Assembly: GCF_002127225.1 (NCBI RefSeq) | Contig: NZ_NFUR01000007.1 | Span: forward strand, 62,001 to 126,000 | Direction of reading: 5' to 3' | Length of the DNA: 64,000 nt | From: Sphingomonas sp. IBVSS2 | GTDB lineage: Bacteria; Pseudomonadota; Alphaproteobacteria; Sphingomonadales; Sphingomonadaceae | Shown here: one piece after another, positions 41,116 to 48,901 of the stretch | How the letters are laid out: each line of letters opens with the position of its first letter | How positions within the stretch are numbered: the stretch's first letter is position 1 | Made by a program: the position numbers and the translations under genes | Notes under the pieces: generated by a model | The model's database searches: none | What the model saw: only the letters and a program-made list of their open reading frames with translations | Told to the model about the DNA's origin: nothing

Positions 41116-42024
41116 TCAAACCGGCTCCATTTCCGCGCTGGTCACGGCCGGATCCGGGATCCCGCGCCGCCGCTCCCGCCACACGATGTAGAGCCCGCTG
41201 GCGATGATCACCGGCGCGCCGAGCCAGGTCCAGGGGCTGGGCCACATGCCGAAGATCGCCCAGCCATAGAGCGTGCCCCAGATCAGGCTCGAATAGTCCA
41301 TCGGCACCACCGCGCTCACCGGGGCATGTTTCACCGATCCGGTCAGCGCGAGCTGGCCGACGCCGCCGATCAGCCCGATCCCCACCAGCATCGCCCAGGT
41401 TACCGGATCATGCGCCTTGAACGAGAAGGCGTAGGGGATCGCCAGCACCGGCACGGAGAGGACCGAGAACCAGAACACCGTCGTCCCCGTCGCTTCGGTC
41501 TTGCCGATCTGGCGCAGCAGGATCGCCACGATCGCCACGAACAGCGCGGCGAGCAGCCCCACCATCGCCCCGAACGCCGGGATGTGGGCGCTTCCCGGCT
41601 GCGCGACGATCAGCACGCCGACGAATCCCGCGATCACCGCGCCCCAGCGATGCCAGCCGGTCGGCTCCTTGAGCAGCAGCGCACCCAGGATCGTCGCGAA
41701 GATCGGCACGGTGAACTGGAAAGTCACTGCCTCGGCCAGCGGCAGCAGCAGCACCGCGCCGAAGGTGAAGACCATGCCGGTCAGCCCCACGGCGGTGCGC
41801 GAGACGTGCGCGCCGAAGCGTTGCGTCCGGATCGATCCCAGGCCGGGGCCCGCCGCCACCCAGGTGGTCACCAGCGGCACCGCCCAGAGCTGGCGATGGA
41901 ACATCGTCTCGACCAGCCCGGCGCCGCGCATCTCGGCCAGCTTGATCAGCGCCGACATGGTGGCAAGGCAGGCGACCGCGAACAATCGCAGCAAGATGCC
42001 CTTCAAAATCCGATCGCCCTGCAC
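41116..42024 (-). CDS. DMT-superfamily transporter (EamA family)
   Basis: About 302 aa with ten predicted membrane segments in two EamA halves. The first half contains LLLPLAEAVTFQFTVPIFATILGALLLKEPTGWHRWGAVIAGFVGVLIV, the usual end of the first EamA domain. The second half is PMDYSSLIWGTLYGWAIFGMWP. GTG 42024 is used, with GGGG upstream; TTG 42006 is possible. EamA proteins export metabolites or amino acids; the substrate is not readable. It follows the gene at 42064 by 39 bp on the same strand. Confidence 0.85.
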   Translation of the reverse strand: MQGDRILKGILLRLFAVACLATMSALIKLAEMRGAGLVETMFHRQLWAVPLVTTWVAAGPGLGSIRTQRFGAHVSRTAVGLTGMVFTFGAVLLLPLAEAVTFQFTVPIFATILGALLLKEPTGWHRWGAVIAGFVGVLIVAQPGSAHIPAFGAMVGLLAALFVAIVAILLRQIGKTEATGTTVFWFSVLSVPVLAIPYAFSFKAHDPVTWAMLVGIGLIGGVGQLALTGSVKHAPVSAVVPMDYSSLIWGTLYGWAIFGMWPSPWTWLGAPVIIASGLYIVWRERRRGIPDPAVTSAEMEPV

Positions 42025-42063
42025 CCCATGGCCTTTGCGGCAGCGGGGCGGTGGGGGCAAGCG

Positions 42064-42729
42064 TCAGCGAACGATGCTGAGCATCAGCGGATAGGTTTGC
42101 TCGAATGCGGCGTCGGGCATTGCCGCGGTCGATTGGAGCGCGGCCAGGCCATCGCGGCAGGAAAGCGGGTTGGGATTGGGCTCGACCACTGCGAGCGTCC
42201 GCCCCGCGGGATGATCGCGGGCCGCTGCGGCGGCTTCCCACAGTGCGATATTCTGTCGGAGGTACAGCGCGCGCAGATCCGGGGCATACCAGCTGGCTTC
42301 GTCGGGGCGATCGTTGAAATAGGCGGCGCAGCGCTCCGGCGACGTCGCCGCGAGTTGCTCGACCAGCGCGATCTCGGCGGTGAGATAGGCGCGCAGTGCC
42401 GGTGCCGGCGCCTGGATGAGTCCTGCGCTGTGCCTGCGCGTCGCCGCGCTTAGGAACGCACCCGCTGTCTCCTGCACCTCGGCGGGCCCGCCGCCGTCGC
42501 GGGCGCGGGCGACCACCGCAGCCTTCAGCGCGTCGAAATCCTCGGGGAAGCTCCGTTTGATCGTCCGGCTCAGCGCCCCGCCCGGCGCGTCGGCGAGCAG
42601 CTCGCGCTCGACCGATGCCGGGTTGGTCAGCGGGTTCTGCGGCCCGGCCGGGCGGAACTGCGTGAGCGCCCAGGCCAGCACGCCGAGTGTCACCAGCACC
42701 AGTGCCAGGGTCCGCCACCGTCCGCTCAC
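42064..42729 (-). CDS. membrane-anchored protein of unknown function
   Basis: About 221 aa. I start it at GTG 42729 (GGGGAGCAG upstream). One N-terminal membrane segment (TLALVLVTLGVLAWALTQF) is followed by a helical extracytoplasmic domain (SFPEDFDALKAAVVARARDGG, LTAEIALVEQLAATSPERCAAYF, APDLRALYLRQNIALWEAA). There is a Cys pair (SPERC, LSCRDGL). I do not recognise a family. It lies in an operon with the DMT transporter. Confidence 0.65.
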   Translation of the reverse strand: MSGRWRTLALVLVTLGVLAWALTQFRPAGPQNPLTNPASVERELLADAPGGALSRTIKRSFPEDFDALKAAVVARARDGGGPAEVQETAGAFLSAATRRHSAGLIQAPAPALRAYLTAEIALVEQLAATSPERCAAYFNDRPDEASWYAPDLRALYLRQNIALWEAAAAARDHPAGRTLAVVEPNPNPLSCRDGLAALQSTAAMPDAAFEQTYPLMLSIVR

Positions 42730-42796
42730 CACCTGCTCCCCACAATCACGCGCGACTCCTCTTTGCCGATGCAAGCTTTGTCGCTATCCGCCCGGC

Positions 42797-44329
42797 ATGA
42801 TCAAGCATGCGCTCAACGTCACCCGCGAAGCCAATTTCGCCGAATGGTACCAGACCGTCATCACCGAGGCCGACATGGCCGAGGAGAGCGGCGTGCGGGG
42901 CTGCATGGTCATCCGGCCGTGGGGCTATGGCATCTGGGAGCGGATCCAGCGCCTGCTCGACGATCGCATCAAGGCCACCGGCCACGAGAATTGCTATTTC
43001 CCGCTGTTCATCCCGCTCTCCTATTTCGAGAAGGAGGCCGAGCATGTCGACGGCTTCGCCAAGGAGATGGCGGTCGTCACCCATCACCGGCTGATCCACA
43101 AGGACGGCAAGATGATCCCCGATCCCGAGGCGAAGCTGGAGGAGCCGCTGGTCGTGCGCCCCACGTCGGAGACGGTGATCGGCGCCGCGTTCAGCCGCTG
43201 GGTCCAGTCGTGGCGCGACCTGCCCGTGCTGATCAACCAATGGGCGAACGTCGTCCGCTGGGAGATGCGCACCCGCATGTTCCTGCGCACCGCCGAGTTC
43301 CTCTGGCAGGAAGGGCACACCGCCCATGCCAGCGTGGCGGAAGCGCGCGAAGAGACGATGAAGATGCTCGAAGTCTATCGCAGCTTCGCCGAGGAATGCG
43401 TGGCGATGCCGGTGATCGCCGGCGAGAAGCCCGAGAATGAGCGCTTCCCCGGCGCGGTCTCGACCTATTCGATCGAGGCGATGATGCAGGACGGCAAGGC
43501 GCTCCAGGCGGGCACCTCGCACTTCCTCGGCACCACCTTCTCGAGCGCGCAGGACATCAAGTTCCAGAATTCGGAGGGCCAGCTCGAGCTGGCCCAGACG
43601 ACGAGCTGGGGCATGTCGACCCGCATGATCGGTGGCCTGATCATGACGCATGGCGACGATGACGGCCTGCGCGTGCCGCCCCGCGTCGCGCCCTGGCAGG
43701 TGGTGATCGTGCCGATGCTGCGCGACAATGACGAAGACGCCGCGCTGGTCGACTATTGCAAGGCCATCCAGCAGGAACTGGCCAGGCAATATGCGTTCGG
43801 CGAGCCCGTCCGCGCGCTGCTCGACCTGCGCGCCGCCAAGGCGGTCACCAAGCGCTGGGGCTGGATCAAGAAGGGCGCGCCGCTGGTCGTCGAGGTGGGC
43901 GGGCGCGACATGGCCGGCGGCAACGTCTCGGTCACCGTCCGCACCGACCTGTACAAGGAGGACGGCAAGCTCAATTCGGCCATTGTCGCGCGCGACGCGT
44001 TCCTCGCCGAGGCCGTCGGCCGGCTCGAGGCGGTGCAGAAGGCGCTGTACGAAGAAGCCAAGGCGCGCACCGATGCGAACATCGTCCGCGACGTCGCCGA
44101 CTTTGCCGGGCTGGAGCGCTATTTCGAGGGCGCGGGCAAGTTCCCCGGCTGGGTCGAGGTCGAATGGGCCCGACCGAGCGGCGCCGAGCTCGACAAGGTG
44201 GTCGAACGGCTGAAGGCGCTGAAGCTCACCTTCCGCAACGTGCCGAACGATGCGGCGCCCGCCACGGGCACCTGCATCTTCACCGGCGCGCCGGCGGTCG
44301 AGCGCATCCTGGTGGCGCGTGCGTACTGA
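42797..44329 (+). CDS. proS: prolyl-tRNA synthetase, archaeal/eukaryotic (type 3) form
   Basis: A 510-aa class II synthetase. Motif 2 region is EPLVVRPTSETVIGAAFSRW followed by RWEMRTRMFLRTAEFLWQEGHTAH, and motif 3 lies near GGLIMTHGDDDGLRVPPRVAP. The absence of the large insertion domain, the length and the terminal Tyr (LVARAY) all mark the archaeal/eukaryotic-like type 3 rather than the E. coli-type enzyme. It is the only proS in the window. Divergent from the membrane protein gene. Confidence 0.92.
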   Translation: MIKHALNVTREANFAEWYQTVITEADMAEESGVRGCMVIRPWGYGIWERIQRLLDDRIKATGHENCYFPLFIPLSYFEKEAEHVDGFAKEMAVVTHHRLIHKDGKMIPDPEAKLEEPLVVRPTSETVIGAAFSRWVQSWRDLPVLINQWANVVRWEMRTRMFLRTAEFLWQEGHTAHASVAEAREETMKMLEVYRSFAEECVAMPVIAGEKPENERFPGAVSTYSIEAMMQDGKALQAGTSHFLGTTFSSAQDIKFQNSEGQLELAQTTSWGMSTRMIGGLIMTHGDDDGLRVPPRVAPWQVVIVPMLRDNDEDAALVDYCKAIQQELARQYAFGEPVRALLDLRAAKAVTKRWGWIKKGAPLVVEVGGRDMAGGNVSVTVRTDLYKEDGKLNSAIVARDAFLAEAVGRLEAVQKALYEEAKARTDANIVRDVADFAGLERYFEGAGKFPGWVEVEWARPSGAELDKVVERLKALKLTFRNVPNDAAPATGTCIFTGAPAVERILVARAY

Positions 44330-44392
44330 GCTCCGTCACGTCTGGCCGAATTCCGCTGCCGGGCCTTGTGGCGGGGTGACGCAGTAGGGGGC

Positions 44393-44995
44393 ATGCGCAC
44401 GCTTTTCTCCACCTTGCTGTACGAGCAGCCGCTCGGCGACCCCGATCTCCTGGCCGCGCTGGAGGAATCCTGCCTCCAGCTCGCCGAGGACGACATGGCC
44501 GGCCGCCGCTGGTGCCGCGAGCATGAGTATCGCGGCTACACCAGCTACGCCTCGCTTGACGACCTGCCGATCCGCGACCCCAATTTCGCCGATCTCAAGC
44601 GCCTGCTCGACAAGCATGTCGCGAAGTTCGCCAAGGCCTGCGCCTTCGACCTCGGGGGCCGGAAGCTCAAGCTCGACAGCCTCTGGGTGAACGTGCTCGA
44701 CGGCAAGGGCGGGCATGGCGCGCACATCCATCCGCACAGCGCCGTCTCGGGCACGCTCTACGTGGCGCTGCCCCCGGGCGCGCGGGGCCTGAAGCTGGAG
44801 GATCCGCGCCACGCCATGATGATGGCCGCGCCCCCGCGCCTCGAAGACGCGCCCGAGGCATTGCGGGGCTTTGTCGAGATCGTGCCCGAGCCCGGCACGG
44901 TGCTGCTCTGGGAAAGCTGGCTGCGCCACGAGGTCCCGCCCGGATCGGGCAAGGCGCAGCGGATCAGCATCAGCTTCAATTATCGCTGGGGATGA
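44393..44995 (+). CDS. 2OG-Fe(II) oxygenase-like protein (TIGR02466 type)
   Basis: A 200-aa protein starting at ATG 44393. The double-stranded beta-helix motifs are visible: LDSLWVNVLDGKGGHGAHIHPHSAVSGTLYV holds the iron-binding His-x-x/His region, and GTVLLWESWLRHEVPPG plus RISISFNYRW hold the distal His and the 2-oxoglutarate-binding Arg. The family is TIGR02466-like, sometimes phage- or cyanobacterium-associated. Substrate unknown. Monocistronic. Confidence 0.8.
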   Translation: MRTLFSTLLYEQPLGDPDLLAALEESCLQLAEDDMAGRRWCREHEYRGYTSYASLDDLPIRDPNFADLKRLLDKHVAKFAKACAFDLGGRKLKLDSLWVNVLDGKGGHGAHIHPHSAVSGTLYVALPPGARGLKLEDPRHAMMMAAPPRLEDAPEALRGFVEIVPEPGTVLLWESWLRHEVPPGSGKAQRISISFNYRWG

Positions 44996-45072
44996 CCGCC
45001 GTCCGCTGGTGACGCGGGGCAGCCGCGGGTATATTCCGGAGCGCTGAACGGGGCGTTTCCGGGAGCGCAGTC

Positions 45073-45666
45073 ATGGAACTTCTCGCTATCGTGCTGAGCC
45101 TGTTCGGGGCCACCGCCTCGGCGCAGGGCTATGATGTCTCGGCAACCGGCAAGCTCGTCGACAAGGACAGCTGCTACAGCTTCCAGGTGCCGGCGGGATG
45201 GAAGCTTGTGGCGGGCAATCCCATTCCCTTGCTCATTTCCGCGCCGCCTGGAGAACGCGCGCGTTCGCTGCAGACCCTGCCAAGGGGATTTGCGATTCTC
45301 GCGATCGGCCGGCGATCCGGCGAGGCCAAATCGATCGAGGCGTTGATGGAACTGCGGCGCCGGGCCAACGCATTTTCCTCGACGCGTAGCGTTGCCCATG
45401 CATCGGCTACGGGCATCACCAGGGCCGTCGAGGCGCGGTGGACCGACAACGCCAACGAGCCGGGCGAGCAGACCATCGCGCGGTTCTTCGTATTTCGGGG
45501 GCAACCCTTCGCAGCCTATTTGAGCTTCTATCAGAGCGATCGACGGCGCAGCCAATATCCGATGGCCCTTGCCCGGCTTTTCGACAGCATCCGGCCGCTG
45601 GCCGGTGCCACGGGATGCCCGGTTCCGGCTGGGCACAAGGATGCGCGGAGAATCCACGGCGGATGA
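45073..45666 (+). CDS. secreted protein upstream of the pectinesterase
   Basis: A 197-aa protein with a short signal peptide (LLAIVLSLFGATASAQ). The mature part (SCYSFQVPAGWKLVAGNP, GERARSLQTLPRGFAILAIG, ARFFVFRGQPFAAYLSFYQ) has the beta-strand pattern of PsbP/Mog1-like domains with a FQVPxGW opening. That resemblance is structural guesswork. It overlaps the pectinesterase gene by 4 bp, so the two are co-translated. Confidence 0.7.
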   Translation: MELLAIVLSLFGATASAQGYDVSATGKLVDKDSCYSFQVPAGWKLVAGNPIPLLISAPPGERARSLQTLPRGFAILAIGRRSGEAKSIEALMELRRRANAFSSTRSVAHASATGITRAVEARWTDNANEPGEQTIARFFVFRGQPFAAYLSFYQSDRRRSQYPMALARLFDSIRPLAGATGCPVPAGHKDARRIHGG

Positions 45667-46664
45667 TCGCGCGGCGCACCCTGCTCGCCAGTGCGTTGAC
45701 GCTGCCGTTTTCGGCCCGGGCCGACGAACAATGGGATGCGGTGGTCGATCCCGTCACCGGCACGCTCGGTGCCGCGCTGGCGCAGGCGGAGAGGGCGGGG
45801 CGCCCTTTCCGCATCCTGCTCCGGCCCGGCATTTTCACCGAGAAGCTGACGGTGCGCGCGCCCGGCATCACCCTTCAGGGCAGCCCCGGCACGGTCCTCC
45901 AATATGGCACCGCGGCAGGCACGGCGAAGCCTGGTGGCGGCAGCTGGGGCACCGGCGGATCGGGGACACTCACCATCGCCGCGCCGAACGTGACGCTGCG
46001 CGGCCTCACCATCCGCAACAGCTTCGACTATATCGGCGCGCGCCGGGACGGCGCCGGCAATGGTGCGCAGGCAGTGGCGCTGGCGGTGCGCCGGGAGGCG
46101 GACCACATGATCGTCGATCGCTGCGTGCTGCTCGGCTATCAGGACAGCTTCTACCTCCAGGCCCGCAGCCTGATCACCGATACCCGTATCGTCGGCGGGG
46201 TGGACTTCATCTTCGGCGGCGCGGCGGCCTGGTTCGAGCGCTGCGAGATCGTCACGCGCTACGTCCCGAACGCCGATGGCTTCGGCTATGTCGCGGCACC
46301 CAGCACGCCCGCCGCGCAGGAATTCGGCCTGGTCTTCTCGCGCTGCCGCCTGCGCCGCGAGGCCGGCGTGCCGGATGGCTCGACCTGGCTCGGCCGCCCC
46401 TGGCGCGCCGGCGGCGACATGGCGCTCACTGGCCAGGCGGCGTTCCTCCAATGCTGGATGGACGCCCATATCCGCCGCGAAGGCTGGACCTGGATGGGGT
46501 ACAAGGGCCCCGATGGCGAGCAGCGCCGCCTGACCCCGCCCGAGGCGCGGCTATGCGAATTCGGGAATGCCGGGCCGGGCGCGGGGCCGGCCGGAACTGA
46601 TCGCCGCTTGCTGACGGCGGAAGCGGCGAAGCGCTTCACCCGGGCCAATGTGATCGGGTTCTAG
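45663..46664 (+). CDS. pectinesterase (CE8)
   Basis: A 333-aa protein with a Tat-like signal peptide (MIARRTLLASALTLPFSARA). The right-handed beta-helix enzyme de-esterifies methyl-galacturonan. CE8 motifs are in order: GNGAQAVAL (before the substrate Gln), LGYQDSFYLQ (catalytic Gln-Asp), GVDFIFGGAA (second catalytic Asp) and LGRPW (substrate Arg-Trp). ATG 45663 lies in an ATGA overlap with the preceding secreted protein. It is not near the uronate locus and lacks its operator. Confidence 0.9.
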   Translation: MIARRTLLASALTLPFSARADEQWDAVVDPVTGTLGAALAQAERAGRPFRILLRPGIFTEKLTVRAPGITLQGSPGTVLQYGTAAGTAKPGGGSWGTGGSGTLTIAAPNVTLRGLTIRNSFDYIGARRDGAGNGAQAVALAVRREADHMIVDRCVLLGYQDSFYLQARSLITDTRIVGGVDFIFGGAAAWFERCEIVTRYVPNADGFGYVAAPSTPAAQEFGLVFSRCRLRREAGVPDGSTWLGRPWRAGGDMALTGQAAFLQCWMDAHIRREGWTWMGYKGPDGEQRRLTPPEARLCEFGNAGPGAGPAGTDRRLLTAEAAKRFTRANVIGF

Positions 46665-46674
46665 CCACGCAGGA

Positions 46675-47007
46675 TCAGCGGATCACCAGGGTCAGCTGCC
46701 GCACCAGGCTCCGCTCGATCGGATCGTCGAACCGGCAGCCGATATGGGCCCCGTCGTTCCAGACGATGGTCGCAGGCACGGGCAGATCGTCGCGCAGGCT
46801 GAGCCATACCTTGTCGCCCGCGCCATGCGGGGCCGCGCAGGCGAGGCGGCAGCCATAGACCGAGAGATCGTGGAGCATCGCCTCGACCGGCTTGTTGCCG
46901 CGCTTCGTCACGGTGGCGCGGGTGACGAGGATACGGTGACGCGTCGCCGCACGCTGTTCGACGAGCGCGGGTGTCACGGTCCGATATTGCGAGAATTTGG
47001 TCGCCAT
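46675..47007 (-). CDS. PilZ-domain protein
   Basis: A 110-aa single-domain cyclic-di-GMP-binding candidate. The PilZ hallmark R-x3-R is in EQRAATRHRILV (the first R-x-x-x-R), and the second motif D/N-x-S-x-x-G-x-R is in LHDLSVYGCRLAC, with Cys where Gly is not required. It then runs beta-rich (VWNDGAHIGCRFDDPI). Start ATG 47007 with GGAGAG upstream. It may control motility or adhesion; no partner lies next to it. Confidence 0.87.
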   Translation of the reverse strand: MATKFSQYRTVTPALVEQRAATRHRILVTRATVTKRGNKPVEAMLHDLSVYGCRLACAAPHGAGDKVWLSLRDDLPVPATIVWNDGAHIGCRFDDPIERSLVRQLTLVIR

Positions 47008-47054
47008 CTCTCTCCGCCCCGGCGCAACCCTGCCGCGGACGGTTTAACAAGCAC

Positions 47055-47402
47055 TTAAGGCCGTCCTACGTCGTAGCGCCCGAGGTGGAGGCGGCTGGCG
47101 CGGGTGACGATCACTCTTTGCATCACGCCGGGCCGTTGCGGCTTCCGGGCGCAGACCCGGAAGTCGCCATAGACGCTGGCGTTGAACAGATTGCCGGTCG
47201 GCAACCAGAGCCTGCGGACATTGGCCGGCAATTGGTCGAGCGACAGATCCTCGTCGGCGTCGATGCCGAGAATGCGCTTCGTGCCCACCACCCAGATGCG
47301 CGCCGCCGGATTGCCGTTCGAGGCGAACAGCCGGCCATGAACGGTGCGGCAGAGCGTCGGAGGGCCGCCGGCAAGGGCCATGGCCAGTAGGGCAGCGATC
47401 AT
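47055..47402 (-). CDS. small secreted protein after glpD
   Basis: A 115-aa protein with a signal peptide (MIAALLAMALAGGPP), starting at ATG 47402 in an ATGA overlap with glpD. The mature part (RTVHGRLFASNGNPAARIWVVGTKRILGI, LPANVRRLWLPTGNLFNASVYGDFRVC, MQRVIVTRASRLHLGR) is beta-rich with two or three Cys. I do not recognise the family. Overlap suggests co-expression with glpD. Confidence 0.7.
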   Translation of the reverse strand: MIAALLAMALAGGPPTLCRTVHGRLFASNGNPAARIWVVGTKRILGIDADEDLSLDQLPANVRRLWLPTGNLFNASVYGDFRVCARKPQRPGVMQRVIVTRASRLHLGRYDVGRP

Positions 47403-48847
47403 TTCTCCTCCAGCACCTTGGTCACCCGTTCCGCCAGCTCCGGCCCCGCATGCAGCCCCAGCTTGCTGCGCCGCCACAGCACGTCCTCGGCGGTGCGGGC
47501 CCATTCATGGTCGCGCATCCAGCGTATCTCGGTGGCGGTGAGCCCCGCGCCCAGATCCTCGCCCAGGTCGGTCCGGTCGCGCAGCATGTCGGCCAGGCCG
47601 CAGCCATAGGCATGCGCCATCCGCTCGGCCCGCGCGGCGCCCAGGAACGGCCAGCGCACCTTGGCGGTGGCGACGAACCGGTCGAAATCGGCGATCGCGC
47701 CGCCGGGGAAGACGCGGGCCCGCGTCACCGGCTCGACCTTCGCGCCGAGCACCGGCCCGATCTTCCCCAGCGCTTCCTCGGCCAGCGCCCGCGCCGTGGT
47801 GATCTTGCCGCCGAAGATCGAGAGCAGCGGCGGGCCATCCTCGTCGAGCTCGAGCACATAGTCGCGCGTCACCGACTGGGCCCTGGCCGCGCCGTCGTCG
47901 TGCAGCGGCCGCACGCCGGACCAGCTCCAGACAATGTCGGCGGGCACGATCCGGCGGGTGAAATAGCGGTTCACCGCCTCGCAGAGATAGGCCTGTTCCT
48001 CCTGCGAGCACACTGCGTCCTCCGGCCGGTCGACCGGGATGTCGGTGGTGCCGATCTCGGTGAAGCCGCCTTCATAGGGAATGGCGAAGACGATCCGCCG
48101 GTCGGGCTGCTGGAGGATATAGGCATGGTCGCCGTCGTACAGCCTGGGCACCACGATATGGCTGCCCTTGACCAGCCGTATCCGCGAATGATTAGCAATA
48201 GCCAGCTTGTCGAGCAGGCGCCGGACCCAGGGGCCGGCGGCGTTGACCAGCCCGCGCGCCGTGACGGTGCGGCCGTCGGACAGTTCGGCGTGCCAGGCTC
48301 CGCCTTCGCGTCGCGCGGCCAGCAACTCCGTCCGCGTCGCGATCTCGGCGCCGTGATGCGCGGCGTCGAGCGCATTGGCCAGGGTGAGGCGGGCATCGTC
48401 CACCCGGCAGTCCGAATAGACGAAGCCGCGATGCGTGCCGGCCAGCGGATCGGTGAACGCCTTGTCCCTGGCATGCAGGCTGCGCGAGCGGGGCAGGGTG
48501 GAATTGCCGCCCACCGCCAGCGCGTCGTAGAGATAGAGGCCGAGCCGGACCATCCACCACGGCCGCACCGCATGGGCATGGGGCAGCACGAAGGTGAGCG
48601 GGCGGATCAGGTGCGGGGCCGCCTCCAGCAGCCGCTCGCGCTCGTGCAGTGCCTCGCGGACCAGGCGGAACTCATAGCTCTCGAGATAGCGCAGCCCGCC
48701 ATGGATCAGCTTGGTCGAGGCCGAGCTGGTGTGGCTGGCCAGATCGTCCTTCTCGACGAGCAGCACCTCGAGGCCGAGCAGCGAAGCCTCCCGGGCGATC
48801 GCGCACCCGTTGATGCCGCCGCCGGCGATGAGCAGGTCATATGCCAC
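47399..48847 (-). CDS. glpD: glycerol-3-phosphate dehydrogenase, FAD-dependent
   Basis: A 482-aa membrane-associated flavoenzyme oxidising sn-glycerol-3-phosphate to dihydroxyacetone phosphate. The FAD site is LLIAGGGINGCAIAREASLLGLEVLLVEKDD, followed by SSASTKLIHGGLRYLESYEFRLV, which is diagnostic of GlpD. The C-terminal DAO_C-like domain is GVRPLHDDGAARAQSVTRDYVLEL and DHEWARTAEDVLWRRSKLGL. No glpK or glpF lies nearby. Divergent from rnr. Confidence 0.95.
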   Translation of the reverse strand: MAYDLLIAGGGINGCAIAREASLLGLEVLLVEKDDLASHTSSASTKLIHGGLRYLESYEFRLVREALHERERLLEAAPHLIRPLTFVLPHAHAVRPWWMVRLGLYLYDALAVGGNSTLPRSRSLHARDKAFTDPLAGTHRGFVYSDCRVDDARLTLANALDAAHHGAEIATRTELLAARREGGAWHAELSDGRTVTARGLVNAAGPWVRRLLDKLAIANHSRIRLVKGSHIVVPRLYDGDHAYILQQPDRRIVFAIPYEGGFTEIGTTDIPVDRPEDAVCSQEEQAYLCEAVNRYFTRRIVPADIVWSWSGVRPLHDDGAARAQSVTRDYVLELDEDGPPLLSIFGGKITTARALAEEALGKIGPVLGAKVEPVTRARVFPGGAIADFDRFVATAKVRWPFLGAARAERMAHAYGCGLADMLRDRTDLGEDLGAGLTATEIRWMRDHEWARTAEDVLWRRSKLGLHAGPELAERVTKVLEEK

Positions 48848-48901
48848 GAAGGCAGGTTACGGCGTTGGCAGCGGGCCCGCGAGTCCCTATCTTGGGGGTC
48901 A

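Noticed and set aside
47450..48901. Long N-terminal extension of the ribonuclease R frame
   Set aside because: The extension is antisense to glpD; ATG 48902 gives the normal RNase R N-terminus.
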